Positions 1-13,800 of a stretch of DNA of 64,000 nucleotides are shown here, one piece after another. This DNA comes from Amyelois transitella (taxonomy: Eukaryota; Arthropoda; Insecta; Lepidoptera; Pyralidae). The stretch's first letter is position 1; each line of letters starts with the position of its first letter. The notes beneath the pieces are model-generated. The model did not search any database, was not told where the DNA came from, and saw only the letters and a list, made by a program, of their open reading frames with translations. Made by a program: the position numbers and the translations under genes. The stretch spans positions 2,589,501-2,653,500 of the forward strand of contig NC_083506.1 of NCBI RefSeq assembly GCF_032362555.1, read 5' to 3'.

Positions 1-899
1 TGTAACTATCATCAAATAATTGCATTACTCATTTTTTAACATTAATGATTTCTAATGCAAGTATTCCGTCATTAATGATGGCTTGATTAACATTATTTGG
101 GGTATTTCATCACCGTAGTAGTGACATTAACGAAACAGGTAAGTAATTTGAATGTTTTCTAAGATATGTGGCGAGATTCTTAACCGGTTTGTTCAAAAGC
201 AGTTGTTTTTATTGCACCCGCTGTTTGGGGATTGGAAATTTTTACCTCAATTAGTTTTAGTTAGAAGACAAATAAACTGATCGACTTTGAACGAAAACAC
301 ACCTATTAATTATAAGATCAACTTGAGAAATCTATTAAGATGAATTTGACGATCATTTCGTTGGACAGTATTAACCTACTAATATAAACATCACTCACAA
401 TTTTTGTTCCGCGGCTTTAAAGCTAAAATAATACAATTCTTGGGAATTTTGTAATTCTAGCGTTTTAGGATAACCATCACCTCAGGAAGGATCTTAGATA
501 GCAAAGACTTGTATGTTTTTAAAGCGTTTTGTCTATAATATATCTATATATCATTGGTTTTTATATGTATCCTTAATCTTTTCTTAAATTTGATTACCTG
601 CCTTAATATTCTACTGCCGATTCCAATAGTATTGTAGATTTACTTAGTAGCTTTAGAATGGGACCACTACATCTCTTTCCCCGTTGATGTCGTAAATAAC
701 GGAAATAGACAGATTCGTCTAGTGCATGTGCTGAACTTGTAAATTACCTATACTATATATCTTTGAATCTCTTTTCTATCATAAAACCATCATGGGAGAT
801 AAGGATGTGATACTCATATATGTATGTTTATTTGTGTTTAGTCCATAACTAAACTAACTTAAATATATTTTACTGATCTATTTAAATCTTGTTTTCCAG
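1..899. other. Sequence upstream of the first identified ok-like exon
   Basis: No coding exon was recognised. A fragment of interspersed repeat family A is visible at about 656-705. The exon preceding 900 should end with one base of a split codon after an ILxxV-like segment; no such segment with a good donor was found, so it may lie left of the window. Confidence 0.4.
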
Positions 900-3800
900 T
901 GAGTGGCATTGTATCATCCGGCAACCTGGTCGCGTTAATGGGTTCTAGGTATGATATCCATAAATTGTAAATCTTATTTGCACCATATTACGTGTTGAAA
1001 TTATTATCACTTCAATGACTATGTAACCTAAAGGCTAGTGAGTTACATTAATTTAAATAGGACGCGTCAAGTTACACATTCATCTTACGAGACAAATACC
1101 GTAGGCGCAGTCAGGCAGAATGAGTTGAGATGGCGCCTGCGTTGTCATTTTAAAGCTGCCCAGTTACTCCACAAAAGAAATGTGGAAATTGTGACAATTT
1201 CATAAATAAAATGTATAAATATGTAGGATTCTTGTTGGGGTCTTTAAAAATCTGCAAAATAAAAAACTCAACAAATTGTTAACTTCAGTAAACATACTGT
1301 TGGTCAATATTATCGACCAAGTAATTGCTGTAAACTTAACTGAATATTGGCAAATGTTGATTTGATTCCTTGTTTCATTAATAAATTTTATCCCAACAGT
1401 GGTGCGGGTAAAACCACACTTCTGGCTGCGATTAGTCGCCGCGACAAAAGCGCGATGACAGGATACCTCATGCTGAATGGAAGATTAGCAGGAGCTGATC
1501 TCATTGCCAGAATCTCAGGGTTTGTGCCTCAAGAGGATTTGGCCATAGAGTACCTGACCGTTAAAGAGCATATGGAATTTATGGTAAGTTCTCATTGGAA
1601 TAATATGTCACTCTTTCAGTATCATACATGCAGTTCAATTACTTAACATGATGACGGCAATTAACCGAATATCTTTGGCTTACTTTACTTTAGTTTACTT
1701 GAACCTCAGCACGATCATCACTTAGTAACGTGAATTCCACAGAGACAAAAAGACAGAGCCTACCATGTTATGTAATTTTCAAAGTGAAAAGTTAGTGTTT
1801 CAAAGTTTAACAAAATGTTTAACCGATTAGGAATCAAGAAGAATTCATTATAAAAATAAGTAAAACACGATCAAGTAAACTACTGCAGTATAAAAAAAAC
1901 AACAGTTTTTGTTAAACGCTAACAACATCACTCTGTTAGACAACAGTACAAAAAGTCTTTCTAGAAATAAATTGGGTCTTTTTGTTACCGAGGTCAATAA
2001 ACGATTTTGAACTGAAGAAACTTCATTGAATCAATGATTATTTTGAAATAGATATGAGAAAATCTTAGCTATATAGTTGAAAGTACTTTGAAATTTATAT
2101 CTAACCACTTTAATAGTAAATTTATTAGTATCGCTCTTTAGACAATCACAAAAATCATTATCAACGACACTTTTCCCCAGAGCTCTTATATAAATTTAAA
2201 TTTAATTCTTATGTCAATTTCCAGAAATAAAATGTTACTCAAAGTGTAGTCTGTGTGCATACCAAGTTCTTCTAATAAATATAAATATATACGGGACAAA
2301 TTACGTTCGAAACTTGTGTTACGAGATACTAACTCAACAATACTATATTTTATAATAAATACTTATATAGAAAAACATCTAAGACACAAGTCAATCAGAG
2401 AAAGTTCGTTTCTCATCATGCCCCGACCGAGATTCGAACCCGGGACCTCCGGTGTCACAGACAAGCGTATTACCGCTGCGCCACAGAACCGTCCGTGAAC
2501 TTATTCGATTTATAATCAAAAATCAAAATTTGTAAGAAATTAAGTTTTAGATAATCATCCTTTCTATTCAGGCGCGTCTCATGATGGACAGAAGGTCTAC
2601 CAAGCCCCAACGGACGAGGCGAATCGAGCAACTGTTAGGAGAGCTCGGTGTGGTGAACTGCACCAAAACTCAGCTCAAAGCTTTGTCGGGAGGAGAGAGG
2701 AAGCGGGTCGCTTTGGCCGTACAGGTAAATAATAAAATAGGAATTTATGTTGTCTTTTAACAATTACATATTACATCAGTCATAACTTTATTATTTTTGT
2801 AATATGTTACTTTCATTTCTCTTTGCTAGTGTTTGTTATTATTACACACTTTTGTATTCAACAATTCAAAGAAATAAACATCTCATGTAGATCATTGACA
2901 TCCAACGTCGCGTCAGACAAAACATCAGGTCCATTTTCTTCTGTTTCTTTTAGTTAACGGAGTAATTAAATTTCAATTTTTTATCAGGTGTCATTGCATT
3001 CCTAATAGTTAATGTGATCATACAGTCAAAGTTAGTAATCTGGACATCATCCAGTAATAATTAGTAGAATATTTCTCTAAAGCGCACCATTTCTTCCAGC
3101 TCCTAAACGACCCTCCAATTCTCTTCTGCGACGAGCCAACCACAGGTCTGGACAGCTGGGCGGCCAGTGCCGTCGTGTCCAACCTTCGGAAGTTAGCAGT
3201 CAATGGCAAACTGGTCATTTGTTCAGTCCACCAGCCCGCTTCGGGGGTATTCGAGATGTTCCATCAAGTGGTGCTCCTGGCGAATGGAAGGACCGCCTTC
3301 CACGGCACAATAGAACAGGCTGACCAGTTTTTTGGATCGTGAGTATTATCATATCATATTTTTATTATGAATGTTTTTCTTTTGTTTCCTAAAGCCCTAA
3401 AATAGGCTGTTCCGGGAAAAAAATAATGTATGTGTTTATATATAGCGAAATTGCCAACTTTAAATATTTACTTTATATTATCGTCCTCCTGGCATAAGTC
3501 ACGGTCGCATCCTCATCTCTCTGGAGAGAAACCCAAGGTCCATGACCACGACCCAGGAGTGGGCAATATTGTCACCTTCGTAGTAATTAATTTGCATGAT
3601 GATGTAACAAAATATAAGTTTCACCTAAACCGTGCAATGAGATCAGCTCATGCAATCTAAATACCAATATTTAAATCTTTCTACCAACAGCATAAACTAC
3701 AAATGTCCAGTGGGCTTCAACGCGGCAGAATACTACGTCTCTCTGCTCGGCGTCCAACTCGACAAAGAATTGGAAAGTCGCGAGAGAATCCGTCGAATTT

Positions 3801-6800
3801 GTGACGAGTACCAACGTTCCGATATAGCTGCAGATATTGAGAGTCGAGTGGGAGATGTACAAGACGAAAATGAATACTTCAATGGCGAGATTGATGATAA
3901 GGTAACTTTGGTTTGGTGATTTCATTTCGGCTTTTCCAATGTGGTCATTAAAGCTGCAGATATTAAAAGTAGTTTTGACATTTTCTATATTTTGAATATT
4001 TTAAATCCTTAGGCATCATCCATTTCATCTTTCTCAATTATTTCTGGACTAACGTCATATAGAATCTGGCCCATAAATCCTTAAAAATATTTAAATTTTT
4101 AGTTTCATGTTTTTAACAACAATATTTTAATAGTGTATTGTATTGTTTAAACCGATTTTTTTTCTTGTTTCAGAATGAGGCTTTCGAGCGATATTTAACT
4201 CTGTAAGTAAAAATTTCTATTTTCATATTATGCATTTTTATTTTACTTTGTAGCACTTTTAATACCTTTTTGTTTGATAATGAATATTCATCTACTTACA
4301 TGTGTCAATAATAAAGGCTTTTGTTATATTATGCAATTTGTTTGCATCAAGAAACTTTGTCAATCTTTAATTAAGTTTAAATAATTACTTTATAAATAAT
4401 AATAATTTCTTACAGAGTCAAAGTAAATTACTTCGTTCAATTCTACTGGCTCATGTGGAGGAATATACAATCAATAAAGCACAACAGTTCCATATGGATA
4501 GCAGAATTCGTGTTGCTATTGGTAAGTAGCTTAATTTTCCATTGGCACTAATGAGTTGTCATACCTCTGCCGCATGTGTTTTTTACATTTTTTTTTTTTT
4601 CATTTTCGAATGCTTCATCATCCGTCTTGTTTTCAAATTATTTTAATGCCTTGAAAAGTTTTCTTACAGTTCAATTCGCTGCAAGTTTTGCTTTGTCACG
4701 CTAGCAACAAAACTCTTTAAGCAATAAAAAGATTTCTTAAATTGTGTATGCCCAGTGGAAAGAGGTAGTCTCTGCCTACCCCTCCGGGAAAGAGGCGTGA
4801 TTTTATGTACGTATGTATGAATGTATATGCCCATCGCCTGCATCGCTTCGCTCGTCTCTAGTATTGAAATTTAATCATCGTCGCTCAGATTGTATATAAC
4901 AATACACTGATTTACAATCTCTCCACAGTTCGTCGGCCTTATAATCTCGATCCCATACATGGGCCACTTCGACGAGTTAGACCAGCGTGACATCCAGAAC
5001 GTTCAGGGCTTGTTGTACCTCACCATCACGGAAACCATCTTCCTCTTCATCTACGCCGTCTTCATCACGTTCCCCAGCGAAGTGCCCATATTGCTGAGAG
5101 AGACTGCCAGTGGACTGTATTCACCGTTGCCATACTACTTGTCTAAGATGATATTTTGGGTAACATATAATTTTCTTATTTATCAATTTTCGTAAAAATT
5201 TAATTTATAATGATGTAGGTATCTTTCCAGAGGAATTTACTTTTAGAAGACTGCCAAAGTACCTATTCAAATTTTTATGAAATCTTTCTAATAATGTAGA
5301 TATGGATAACTTGTTTCTTGTATAAAATAGTTAAATTTGTAATAATTGCGACATGTTTTGATTTTCAAGTCCATTAAAAGAGTCGTTAGACGACACACAT
5401 TATTAAACCACAGGGGATATTCTTGAGTTGAGTCACTCATCATTCGTTGCGATTGCATAAAATTTATGAAACAAAAATAATGTGAATTAAAGAAATGTGA
5501 AATCCATGTGAATACAGTAAACTGTATCTTAATGTTGTTATATTATTTTATCTCTTCAGATTCCTCGTGCAATCATCGAGCCTGTAGTCTATGCAACCCT
5601 TATTTTCAACGTCGCAGGGCTTCACGGTGGGTTCATGGGCTGGCTGGGTTTTACCTTCGTCTGCGTCCTTTGTGCCAACTACGCTAATGCCTATGGTAAG
5701 TGTAACGATTAGCGATTTGACCTTCTTTATCCTTAATGTTTGCATGTTGATAGTCAACTTTAATGTAGCATTTCCATTCAAAAATGTCAATCGCAATACT
5801 GCTATTGCTGTAAGATGCATTTTTAAGAAATTTTCATTTTTGAAAACTAAAACAATCAACGGCTAGTTTTCCAAATTCTAAATTCTCGACAAATAAAATT
5901 TATTTTGTTGTAAAATCTTATTTATACATATGCAATTTTAATTTAAAATGAACACGTCGATATCAAAATTCTAAATTCACTTACTTCAAGTAATTGGCAA
6001 TTTGTTTTTAAAATTCCAGGCTCGTTCCTTTCGGCTGTTTTCGACAAAATGGAGACCGCTGCTCTTGTAGCCGTTCCCTTCGATCTGATTGGCACTATGT
6101 TCTCGGGAATTTATCTTAACATAGGCAGCGCCTCTAAATACGTCTCTTGGATTCGTTTCCTCTCCGGTTTTTATTACGGCGTTGAATCCATATCCATTCT
6201 TCAATGGGACTCTATAGAGACCATTGATTGCGTAGATATTCCTGGCATTCCTTGCATCAGAGAAGGCCCCGAGGTCCTAAAAAGATATGGTTATGAGGAA
6301 CAAAATTATTGGAGAAACTGCGCCGCTTTGGGTATCATGTACTTTATAGCTCATGCCATATCATTTGTCATGGTCGTTAAAAGAAGTCGAGGCACGCCAG
6401 TTTACTGAAACACCAATAAAGATTGTGGTTTCAAAATTTACGGGTTAACGAGTTGTATTTAATGCAGAATAATTATTTTTAAGCTGTATCATAATGCCTA
6501 TATACCTACTTTAATTACGTTCTCTATTTTTTTTTGTATATTTCAGCATACATGTATTTGTAATCTTGCTTCTATTTATTAATTCATCACATTGTCTCTT
6601 ATCACAATAAATTAAATAAAACCTATATTATTTTAGTTATTTTACTTAAGCACCCTGCCATTGTAGAATCCACAAAGCACATTAGCAAATAATGTTCCTC
6701 ATTTATCAAAATGTATTCTTGTATTTTTCGGATATCAACAAAAATCGCTTTGTTTATTCGAGCACAGTAAGCTTTAGTTTGGTTGTTAGAATTATTTTTC

Positions 6801-7435
6801 ACCTTCATGTTAGCGTGGTCACTCTCTTACTGATAATGCATGCACTTCGGGCTTCATTTATTTCTTTAGTTTAATATGAGATTCAAATTTTATTTTTATA
6901 TTATTAAAGATCAGTTACTAACGAAAAAAAATATTTAAAGGAATAAGTCTAATATGTTATTTCAATAACGTATTTTCGACGCTATTACTTTCTAGCTTGC
7001 TTTAGACTGAATCAAACAATATCAATGATAATTTCTACTATTCCAGGATCATTCCTTTCAGCCACCTTCGACAAGCTAGAGTCTGCCGCATTGCTATCCG
7101 TACCATTAGAGATAATAGGAATAATGTTCTCTGGCATATACTTGAATCTAGCAAGCGCCACAAAATGGGTATCCTGGTTGAAATACGTCTCAGGATTTTA
7201 TTACGGAACGGAATCAATTTCAATTCTGCAATGGAACTCAATCACGTCTATACATTGTGTAGATGTACCTGGGATACCTTGTATTAGAACAGGGTCGGCT
7301 GTTTTGAGTCGTTTTGGTTACAATGAGAACAATTTTTGGAGAAATTGCATATGTTTAGTAGTTATGTATGGAGTTTGTAATTTGGTAGCATTCATTATGG
7401 TTATTAAAAGAGCCAGAGGCACTCCTGTGTATTGA
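900..7435 (+). CDS. ok: ABCG half-transporter, brown/ok-like (5' end missing)
   Basis: Membrane half-transporter of the ABCG eye-pigment group, expected to pair with White and load pigment precursors or urate into granules. Exons: 900-948, 1400-1583, 2572-2724, 3100-3338, 3691-3901, 4174-4202, 4416-4521, 4929-5159, 5560-5695, then either 6020-6408 or 7047-7435. All junctions are GT-AG and keep frame, giving 574 residues in the window. Seen: Walker A GSSGAGKT (split by the first intron), Q-loop VPQED, signature LSGGERKR, Walker B ILFCDEPTTGLDS, H-loop SVHQP, then an ABCG membrane domain ending RGTPVY. Exon 4174-4202 is a 29-bp microexon that the neighbouring paralogue lacks. The exon with the start codon and first residues was not found in 1-899 and may lie outside the window. 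ABCG half-transporter identity is certain; the choice of ok over brown or another paralogue is inference from recalled fly Brown and from comparison with the gene at 7883-16349. Confidence 0.85.
2275..2494 (-). repeat. tRNA-derived SINE (copy 1)
   Basis: Lies in an intron of the ok-like gene. On the minus strand the head has a pol III A box (TGGCGCAGCGG) and B box (GGTTCGAATC), followed by a body shared with copies at 20951, 49331 and 58051, and an AT-rich tail at the left end. Confidence 0.75.
4745..4835 (+). repeat. LINE-tail repeat, family B
   Basis: Contains the motif CTCTGCCTACCCCTCCGGGA, then GAGGCGTGATTTTATGTA and a TATG microsatellite. The same tail recurs at about 16240, 39660 and 62395 (plus) and about 11830, 24838, 32475, 38556 and 54899 (minus). 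At 39540 it is joined to a coding fragment, so the family is probably the 3' end of a non-LTR retrotransposon. Confidence 0.6.
6020..6408 (+). CDS. ok: Last exon, version A, of the brown/ok-like gene
   Basis: A 389-bp terminal exon entered from the phase-1 donor at 5695 (TAT G|gtaag) through acceptor aaattccag. It encodes the last membrane helices and the loop with the GIPCIR cysteine motif, and ends RGTPVY-stop at 6408. A polyadenylation signal AATAAA lies at 6415-6420, seven bases past the stop, with more at about 6605-6620. It can therefore end a transcript without the exon at 7047. Confidence 0.85.
7047..7435 (+). CDS. ok: Last exon, version B (duplicate), of the brown/ok-like gene
   Basis: Also 389 bp, with the same entry phase, an acceptor ctattccag and the same final residues RGTPVY. 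By hand count about 83 of 128 residues match version A, and many third positions differ, so it is an old duplicate kept under protein-level constraint. Its reading frame and acceptor are intact. Use of this exon requires skipping 6020-6408 and its polyadenylation signal. AATAAA candidates follow at about 7703 and 7727. Confidence 0.8.
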
Positions 7436-7882
7436 CGAGTTATTATTATTATGGTTCTTAACTTTTAGATTATTTTTATGCAATCAAACCGTCTACACCT
7501 TTTGGTAAAATGGAATCTTATTTACTTTTAACAAGCTGTCTCAATCATAAATGTACAAACAAATGTTGGATTATGAGAAATAGACTCACAAATTAGATAT
7601 ATTTTTGTAATCACTACAAATCAATAATTATAGTTAAATACGTCAATTCCCAAGTTGGTTTGGCTTTAATATTTTTTATTTCTGTTTTTAATAATATACT
7701 AGAATAAATAAGTGGCCGTTTCATAAATAAACCTGTGTAATAGATGTTGCCAAGGTTGACTTTATTAGAACTTTATATAATAAATACACATAGGAAAATT
7801 AAAATCAAAGCAATCTAAATAATGTCCATAAGATAAGACGAAACCATTTTTTTACAACTTTATTAATAAATATTTTTACATA
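7436..7882. terminator. Convergent 3' ends of the two ABCG genes
   Basis: The plus-strand stop (7435) and minus-strand stop (7883) are 447 bp apart. AATAAA occurs on the plus strand at about 7703 and 7727; its complement TTTATT at 7859-7864 is a polyadenylation signal about 20 bases past the brown stop. The two 3' UTRs are therefore short and may overlap. Confidence 0.55.
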
Positions 7883-10800
7883 TCAATATGCGTATCCTTT
7901 CTTCTCCTGCCGTTTCAACCCGAAGTAAGCCAGCAGACTCCACATAGTTATCACTGAGGTCAAGCCGATTGTGTCTTGAAGAACGAAGTGGTCCGAGTAT
8001 CCAGTTTCCATCAGCACAGCTGCTCCGTCCTCCACGCAGGGGGTGGTTGAATTCGAGGGGCAATCTGTATTGAAAAATAAAAAATACAGGACTCTTTAGA
8101 AATTATTTCTCTAACCAGTAACAGAACGTTCTAAATTACCTATGTATGTATATGAGTTCTATAGAAGTCAGTGTATTCATAAGACATAATTGATTTACCC
8201 ATGAGACATTGTTCAAGATATTTTTGGCTTTTTCAAACAAAAGTTGAGATCAATTTCAACAATTATTTCAAAGTCATAATGATTAATTATAATTATGATA
8301 ATTTATCTGTAAGTCTCAATCAATCTAAAATGTATGAGTACACTGACTAATATAAGTATTAATTCACCTTTTTGTTACACTCTGTAACTATAACAAAATA
8401 AAAAAAAACCTCATCAATCCTTATAAAAACGGGTATCAAAAAAAAAGTTCTCACAGGACCTCCAAATTCTATGACTTTTTTTAACCGTGATAAGGTAAGT
8501 GACCATTCGTCTCATCGCGACGGCAAAGAACACCGAACCAAAGAGCACATTTAAATAGATACATATGTACCGGTGCGTTGCTTTAGTTAAAGGTGTCTGA
8601 GACAGGGGTCTAGCTCTGACACATATTAAGAATAGAATAGTATGTAAAATCTAATGGTCTGCGTCAAACAAGTTTAGCTTGCCTTGCCATTATATCGACT
8701 TGCTCGCCTTGCGCGTGACGTAAATTTAAGACTGACCTGCACCAATTCTAAAACTTAATAAAAAAAAATTATAATACATACCAATCTTTCCAATCTTCTG
8801 CCAATATATGTTACTAACGGCGTCCATTCCGTAGTAGAAGTGAGAGATATATTTGATCGGGTACAGCCAGCTAGGGAGCGATGATAGCCGTAAGAAGGCT
8901 CCAGACATAAGGAACAGGGGTAAATCGGCACAAGGCATGACTTCACTCATCAGACCAGTGGAGGAGAAGAGGGCTCCCATACCAAGACCTGAAATTATTA
9001 AAAAAATTAAGGTTCGGACTGGCTGGAAAAAAGAAACGGGCCATTCTACTTTTAAGAATAATTCAATTGTCAAATTCATTAAAGAGAAACTATTTTATTC
9101 AGTCTTTGGTAATAATATCTCTGGGTGGATATTTATAAATAACAAACGACTTATTATTTTTACGCAGCTATTTGGTGAAAGAAAAAAATACTATTTTTAA
9201 TTATAGGTAAGGCTTTAATTTAGCACAAAGATATACATAGACCGAAAAAAATGTTATTTTTTATATTATTTGGTACAGACAAACGGTAGTTTAGGTAAAA
9301 TCTTCTTATTCTACTCTTACCATAAGCAGTTGAACCCACAGCAGTGAGCATGAGCGCCGTAGTGAACTCCACTGCAGTGAGAACATGATCAGGTAACTCC
9401 ACGGCTAAAGTTGCTATGAACACCAACATGATAGGCCACACCACGCAACGAGGTATCTGGTAATCATAATCATTTATTTCTTGAATATGGTAATGACAAA
9501 TCAAAATTTAAGTTGTTTTTATTGAATGAGTGATAGGTATACAGGGTGCCTGGTTAATTGTGTTACATATTTAAGGACATACCTACAAAGTAAATCAGGA
9601 AAACGCTTAAGTTAACAAAACATAAAATCAACAAAATAGTCATTAGTTTAAGTGTACCTGAAGGGTAAATTATTCGTTTAAAGATATTAAAAATTCTCTT
9701 TTGAGTCGTGAGGGTATTTAATACCTATAAGCCTTTTCACTCATTTCCGTAATCACTGCACGTATTTATTTATGTACATATATTGTTTATTTATTGTAGT
9801 TTTTGTGTATGTTTATTATATCTTTTTTTGTGTAAGTATAAATATATTTATTTAGATTGACCCCACATAAAATTCTCTGTCAGACCCAATGGTTGACTGG
9901 TAGTTTATGCTTTCAGCATTAAGTCCGCCAATTGTGCTATACATTTGTATTTTATACAATAAAGTTTAAAAAAATCAATAAAAATACTCACAAATCCAAA
10001 AAACGTAGTAACATAATAAGCTGTACAACTGTACAAGCCGATTTCTCTCCTATACAAGGTCAGATCAGACTCGAACACGTATAGGGCTCCATAAGAAATG
10101 GTGAAAGAAACCTCGCTGGTCATCAGCCAGAGTAACCCACGGATGTCCTGGATCCCACGCTGGGTTGTCCCCGATATACCCACGTAGCAAGTGCCGAGGA
10201 CTAATGAGGACATCATCTAAAAATAATCATTAATTAGTATAATAAGGATAGAAATATCATATCTTCTCTCTTTTGGCTGCTGTTAATAAGGGGAACCAGG
10301 GTCCTTTCTTTGATGGGCGCAATCGAGGGAACTAAAGAGAAAGCTCAAGGCGGGGGCGAGCTGACAGATATTATGCGATATTCATATTTCAGTGAATTTA
10401 ACCGGTATTCACATACAAGTCTGACTCTTCTCATTATCATATAGGTTCTTATCATAGCCTAGTGTGTTTTTAAGGGTACCTGTATTAAGTAAACAGATAA
10501 TTAGGTACAGTGAAATAGGCTAGAGAATATATGAAACAAATGAATCTCGTTATACTTACTATTCCAAAAAGTAATTGGAACACATGACTTCTCAGATTTC
10601 GTTTCATGGTTAAAGACGAACGCCATAGAAGCAGGGAAACTTGTTTGAACCAATTTCTTCTACGCCTTAAAAGATACAATACAGACTACTTAAAATACCC
10701 ATTTGAAAAGATTATAATCGATAAAGAGTAGGTTCCTGTAGTTGAAATACGCTAGAAATAAGAATTAAAGCCATTGAATATAGGATTTTCTCAAATTGCA

Positions 10801-13800
10801 TACCATTAATCGAAAAATGGATGAATCCCAGATGCAAGAAATGGAGATTTAAGATTTTTTTTCTTTACATTAGGAAAAATCATAAAATTACGTTATTCAT
10901 TCAAATATTGATTACGTTCCAACCAATCAACTAGGACCTTACTTTTTGAATACCTACCCATAAATATTGGATCTTCGATTTGAATTTATAAAAAAAATCG
11001 ATCTTTAACGGAACGAATCCCTATCATCGATAAGAAAAAACTTTAAAAAAACGGGCGAAACTAATGTCGTTTAGACTACGGTTTATATAAAATTTACGAA
11101 ATGACTTAATGCTACAGAAATCTGAATAATATCTATCTTATTCATAGCAACACGACTTTTGAATACAAATTTTGTCAAAAACTGCGTATAATCCTGGCAT
11201 TTAAAATAATAATGTAGTATTTAGGCAGTCCATTCGTGTATGTCACGATAATACCTACTTATAAAGAAAAACGTTGAACATACTAGTAGCACTATGATAA
11301 TTTATAGAACGAGAAACCTTTAAGTATTTATTAAATTAAAATAACATTAGGTGACGGTAACATGACACGCGCGACGCCTTTTTCATCGCACGAAAAACTA
11401 CCGCAGTTTCGCTTTTTATTATTATGACGTGAAACGGGATAGTTTATCGCGCAATAACAGCGTCGCGCGTGTTATGCTTCATGAGCTGGACTACTTCCGA
11501 ACCAAAGGTGCGAAAAAATAAAAGATTTTGGATGTCCATCTCCTGTAAAGATTTTTTTCTTATCAACATCATTTTTCTTATCAAACATGAATACCTTACT
11601 TTGTAATTTGCCTCATACATCTATTTTTTGGAAAGACTTACATCTTAGTCGGTGTACATTGTATATCCGTCGTATTTCCAATGTGTTCTTCTTTGTAAGA
11701 ATCCATGAGCCTCTCTACGCTATTATGAGAATTTAAATCAGATACCGCTCTAATGTAGAACTCAGCTGGGTTGTAATTTTTTGGACAATGGAGGTTGACA
11801 CTGGGAAATGATATGAAAATTAAAAAAAAAATAAGTTATGCCTCTTTCCCGGGTGTTGGCAGAGACTTCATATTTTTCCATAGAGCAAATGAAAATTAAT
11901 TTTTCGATGTTTTAGTCGACATTTCAAAAATAATAATCATCGTCGTGTTTGACGTTTTTCCCGCATCGCATTCTCCCTGAGAAAAAGCACAGGATCTTTC
12001 TATGAAAATGTTTCAAAACTGGGAAAAAGTTTTTTTTTTTATTTATAAAAGCCATATTTTCATTCATTTATATTTACAAAAAATGTAATTTAATAATTTT
12101 AAAAAACAATTCCTTTTATTTTATAGGCAATAGGCTAGCAACCCGTCACTATTTGAATCTCAATTCTATCATTACGCCTAATAGCTGAGCGTCGCCTTTC
12201 AGTCTTTTCAAGAGTGTTGGCTCTGTCTAGCCGCAAGGGATATAAACGTGACTATATGTATGTATGTATTATAAGCCTTACCTCTCAAACAGCTGCCTAC
12301 ATTTTTCATGAGACCCATGAAACAGCAGCTTGCCTTCAGTCATGAGCAAAATCGATGTGAACTCATTGAACAAATCCGATGAAGGTTGATGCACAGAGCA
12401 GACCACGATTCGCCCTGATGATGCCAACTTTTTTAATATCTCAACGACGGCTAAGGCATTGTAACTGTCCAGCCCAGTGGTGGGTTCGTCGCAAATCAAT
12501 ATTTGTGGATCTGACAGAAGCTGAAAGTTAGGGGGGATTTATTTATATATTCCTAGTTTTTTGGATTTTCAATGCGGGAGTGGCGTAAAAAGAAAGTAAG
12601 ATTAAGTTAAGAATCCAAAAAGGTTTCATTTAAAAACATCTGTAATCGATGTTGAATTCTTAAAAAAAAATTAAGCTTCAGGTATTGTTTTTTCTTTTAA
12701 TTAAAATAACAACAACATTTTATCCACAACATGCATTCACAAAAAATATACAGAAACCTGACAAGGATTTCGTTGAGGCTGCAATGTTCCCATGATCCAG
12801 TCGAAATTAAAACTATAATAATTATTCAAAAAAAGAATTCACGATGAGCATTAAAACAAAAAAAATTGTGACGAATACTTATGTAGGTACTTGAATTTTC
12901 TTACTTACCGATGTAGCAAGTGAGAGTAACTTCCTTTCTCCTCCGGACAAAGATACAATAGGCGTGTCTTTAAGGTTAGATAGATTCAATTCTTTGAGCA
13001 AGCCTTCCAGTTTTGTTCGTATAGCAGGTTCATTAGAATCTCCTATTTTCATTTCTGTCTGCAACAAATTCAAACTAAAGATATCTCAACACAAGAAATA
13101 TATTCAGAAACAATATATACTTAGGTCCAACCGACCTGATAAAAACCATCAATATTTCAATTATTAGGCATGTTAATTTTATTTTAACTTTATTCAGAGG
13201 CCCATAAAAAAGGTTGCTACATAAAGTAATTTTAATGCATAATTCAGTTGCTTTTTTTTAGTTTATATGCTACGAATATTGCTACAATCAGTGCTACGAA
13301 AGAGCTACGAAATGATGTATACCTTAGTTATAAATTATTCACATTATAACTGAACTAGGTACAACTATATAAACTTAACGTGACCCTCTAGTATTTTCGA
13401 GATTATAGCCTCTATTTACTCCCAAAAGAGATAAAGATGTTATTTTATGTATGGATGTAATCTTGGTACTTACTATAATTTAAAATGATATTCTATCTGA
13501 GTATCATTTTAAATTATAGTAAGTACCAATAAAAATCTGTTCAATCTGGCCAAGACTAACTTCTGTTAAATAAAGTCGTCATTTTACTTTTAAATCTTAT
13601 GTATCTACTACAGATTCTGATGAAATAATTATACCTACCATGAAAACCAAATGTTCCATCGCCGTCAGCTTATCTATGAAGACATCGAACTGGGGTACAA
13701 TCTCCACTACTCCTGCCATTTCCTTCACGTCCCGGCCTCGGACCGTCACCGTACCGTCCGAAGGTAACGTGACTTTACCAGCCAAAGACACGAGAAATGT

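Noticed and set aside
2253..2498. Open frame across a SINE (also 58005-58226)
   Set aside because: Encoded by the tRNA-derived repeat itself, so not a protein gene.
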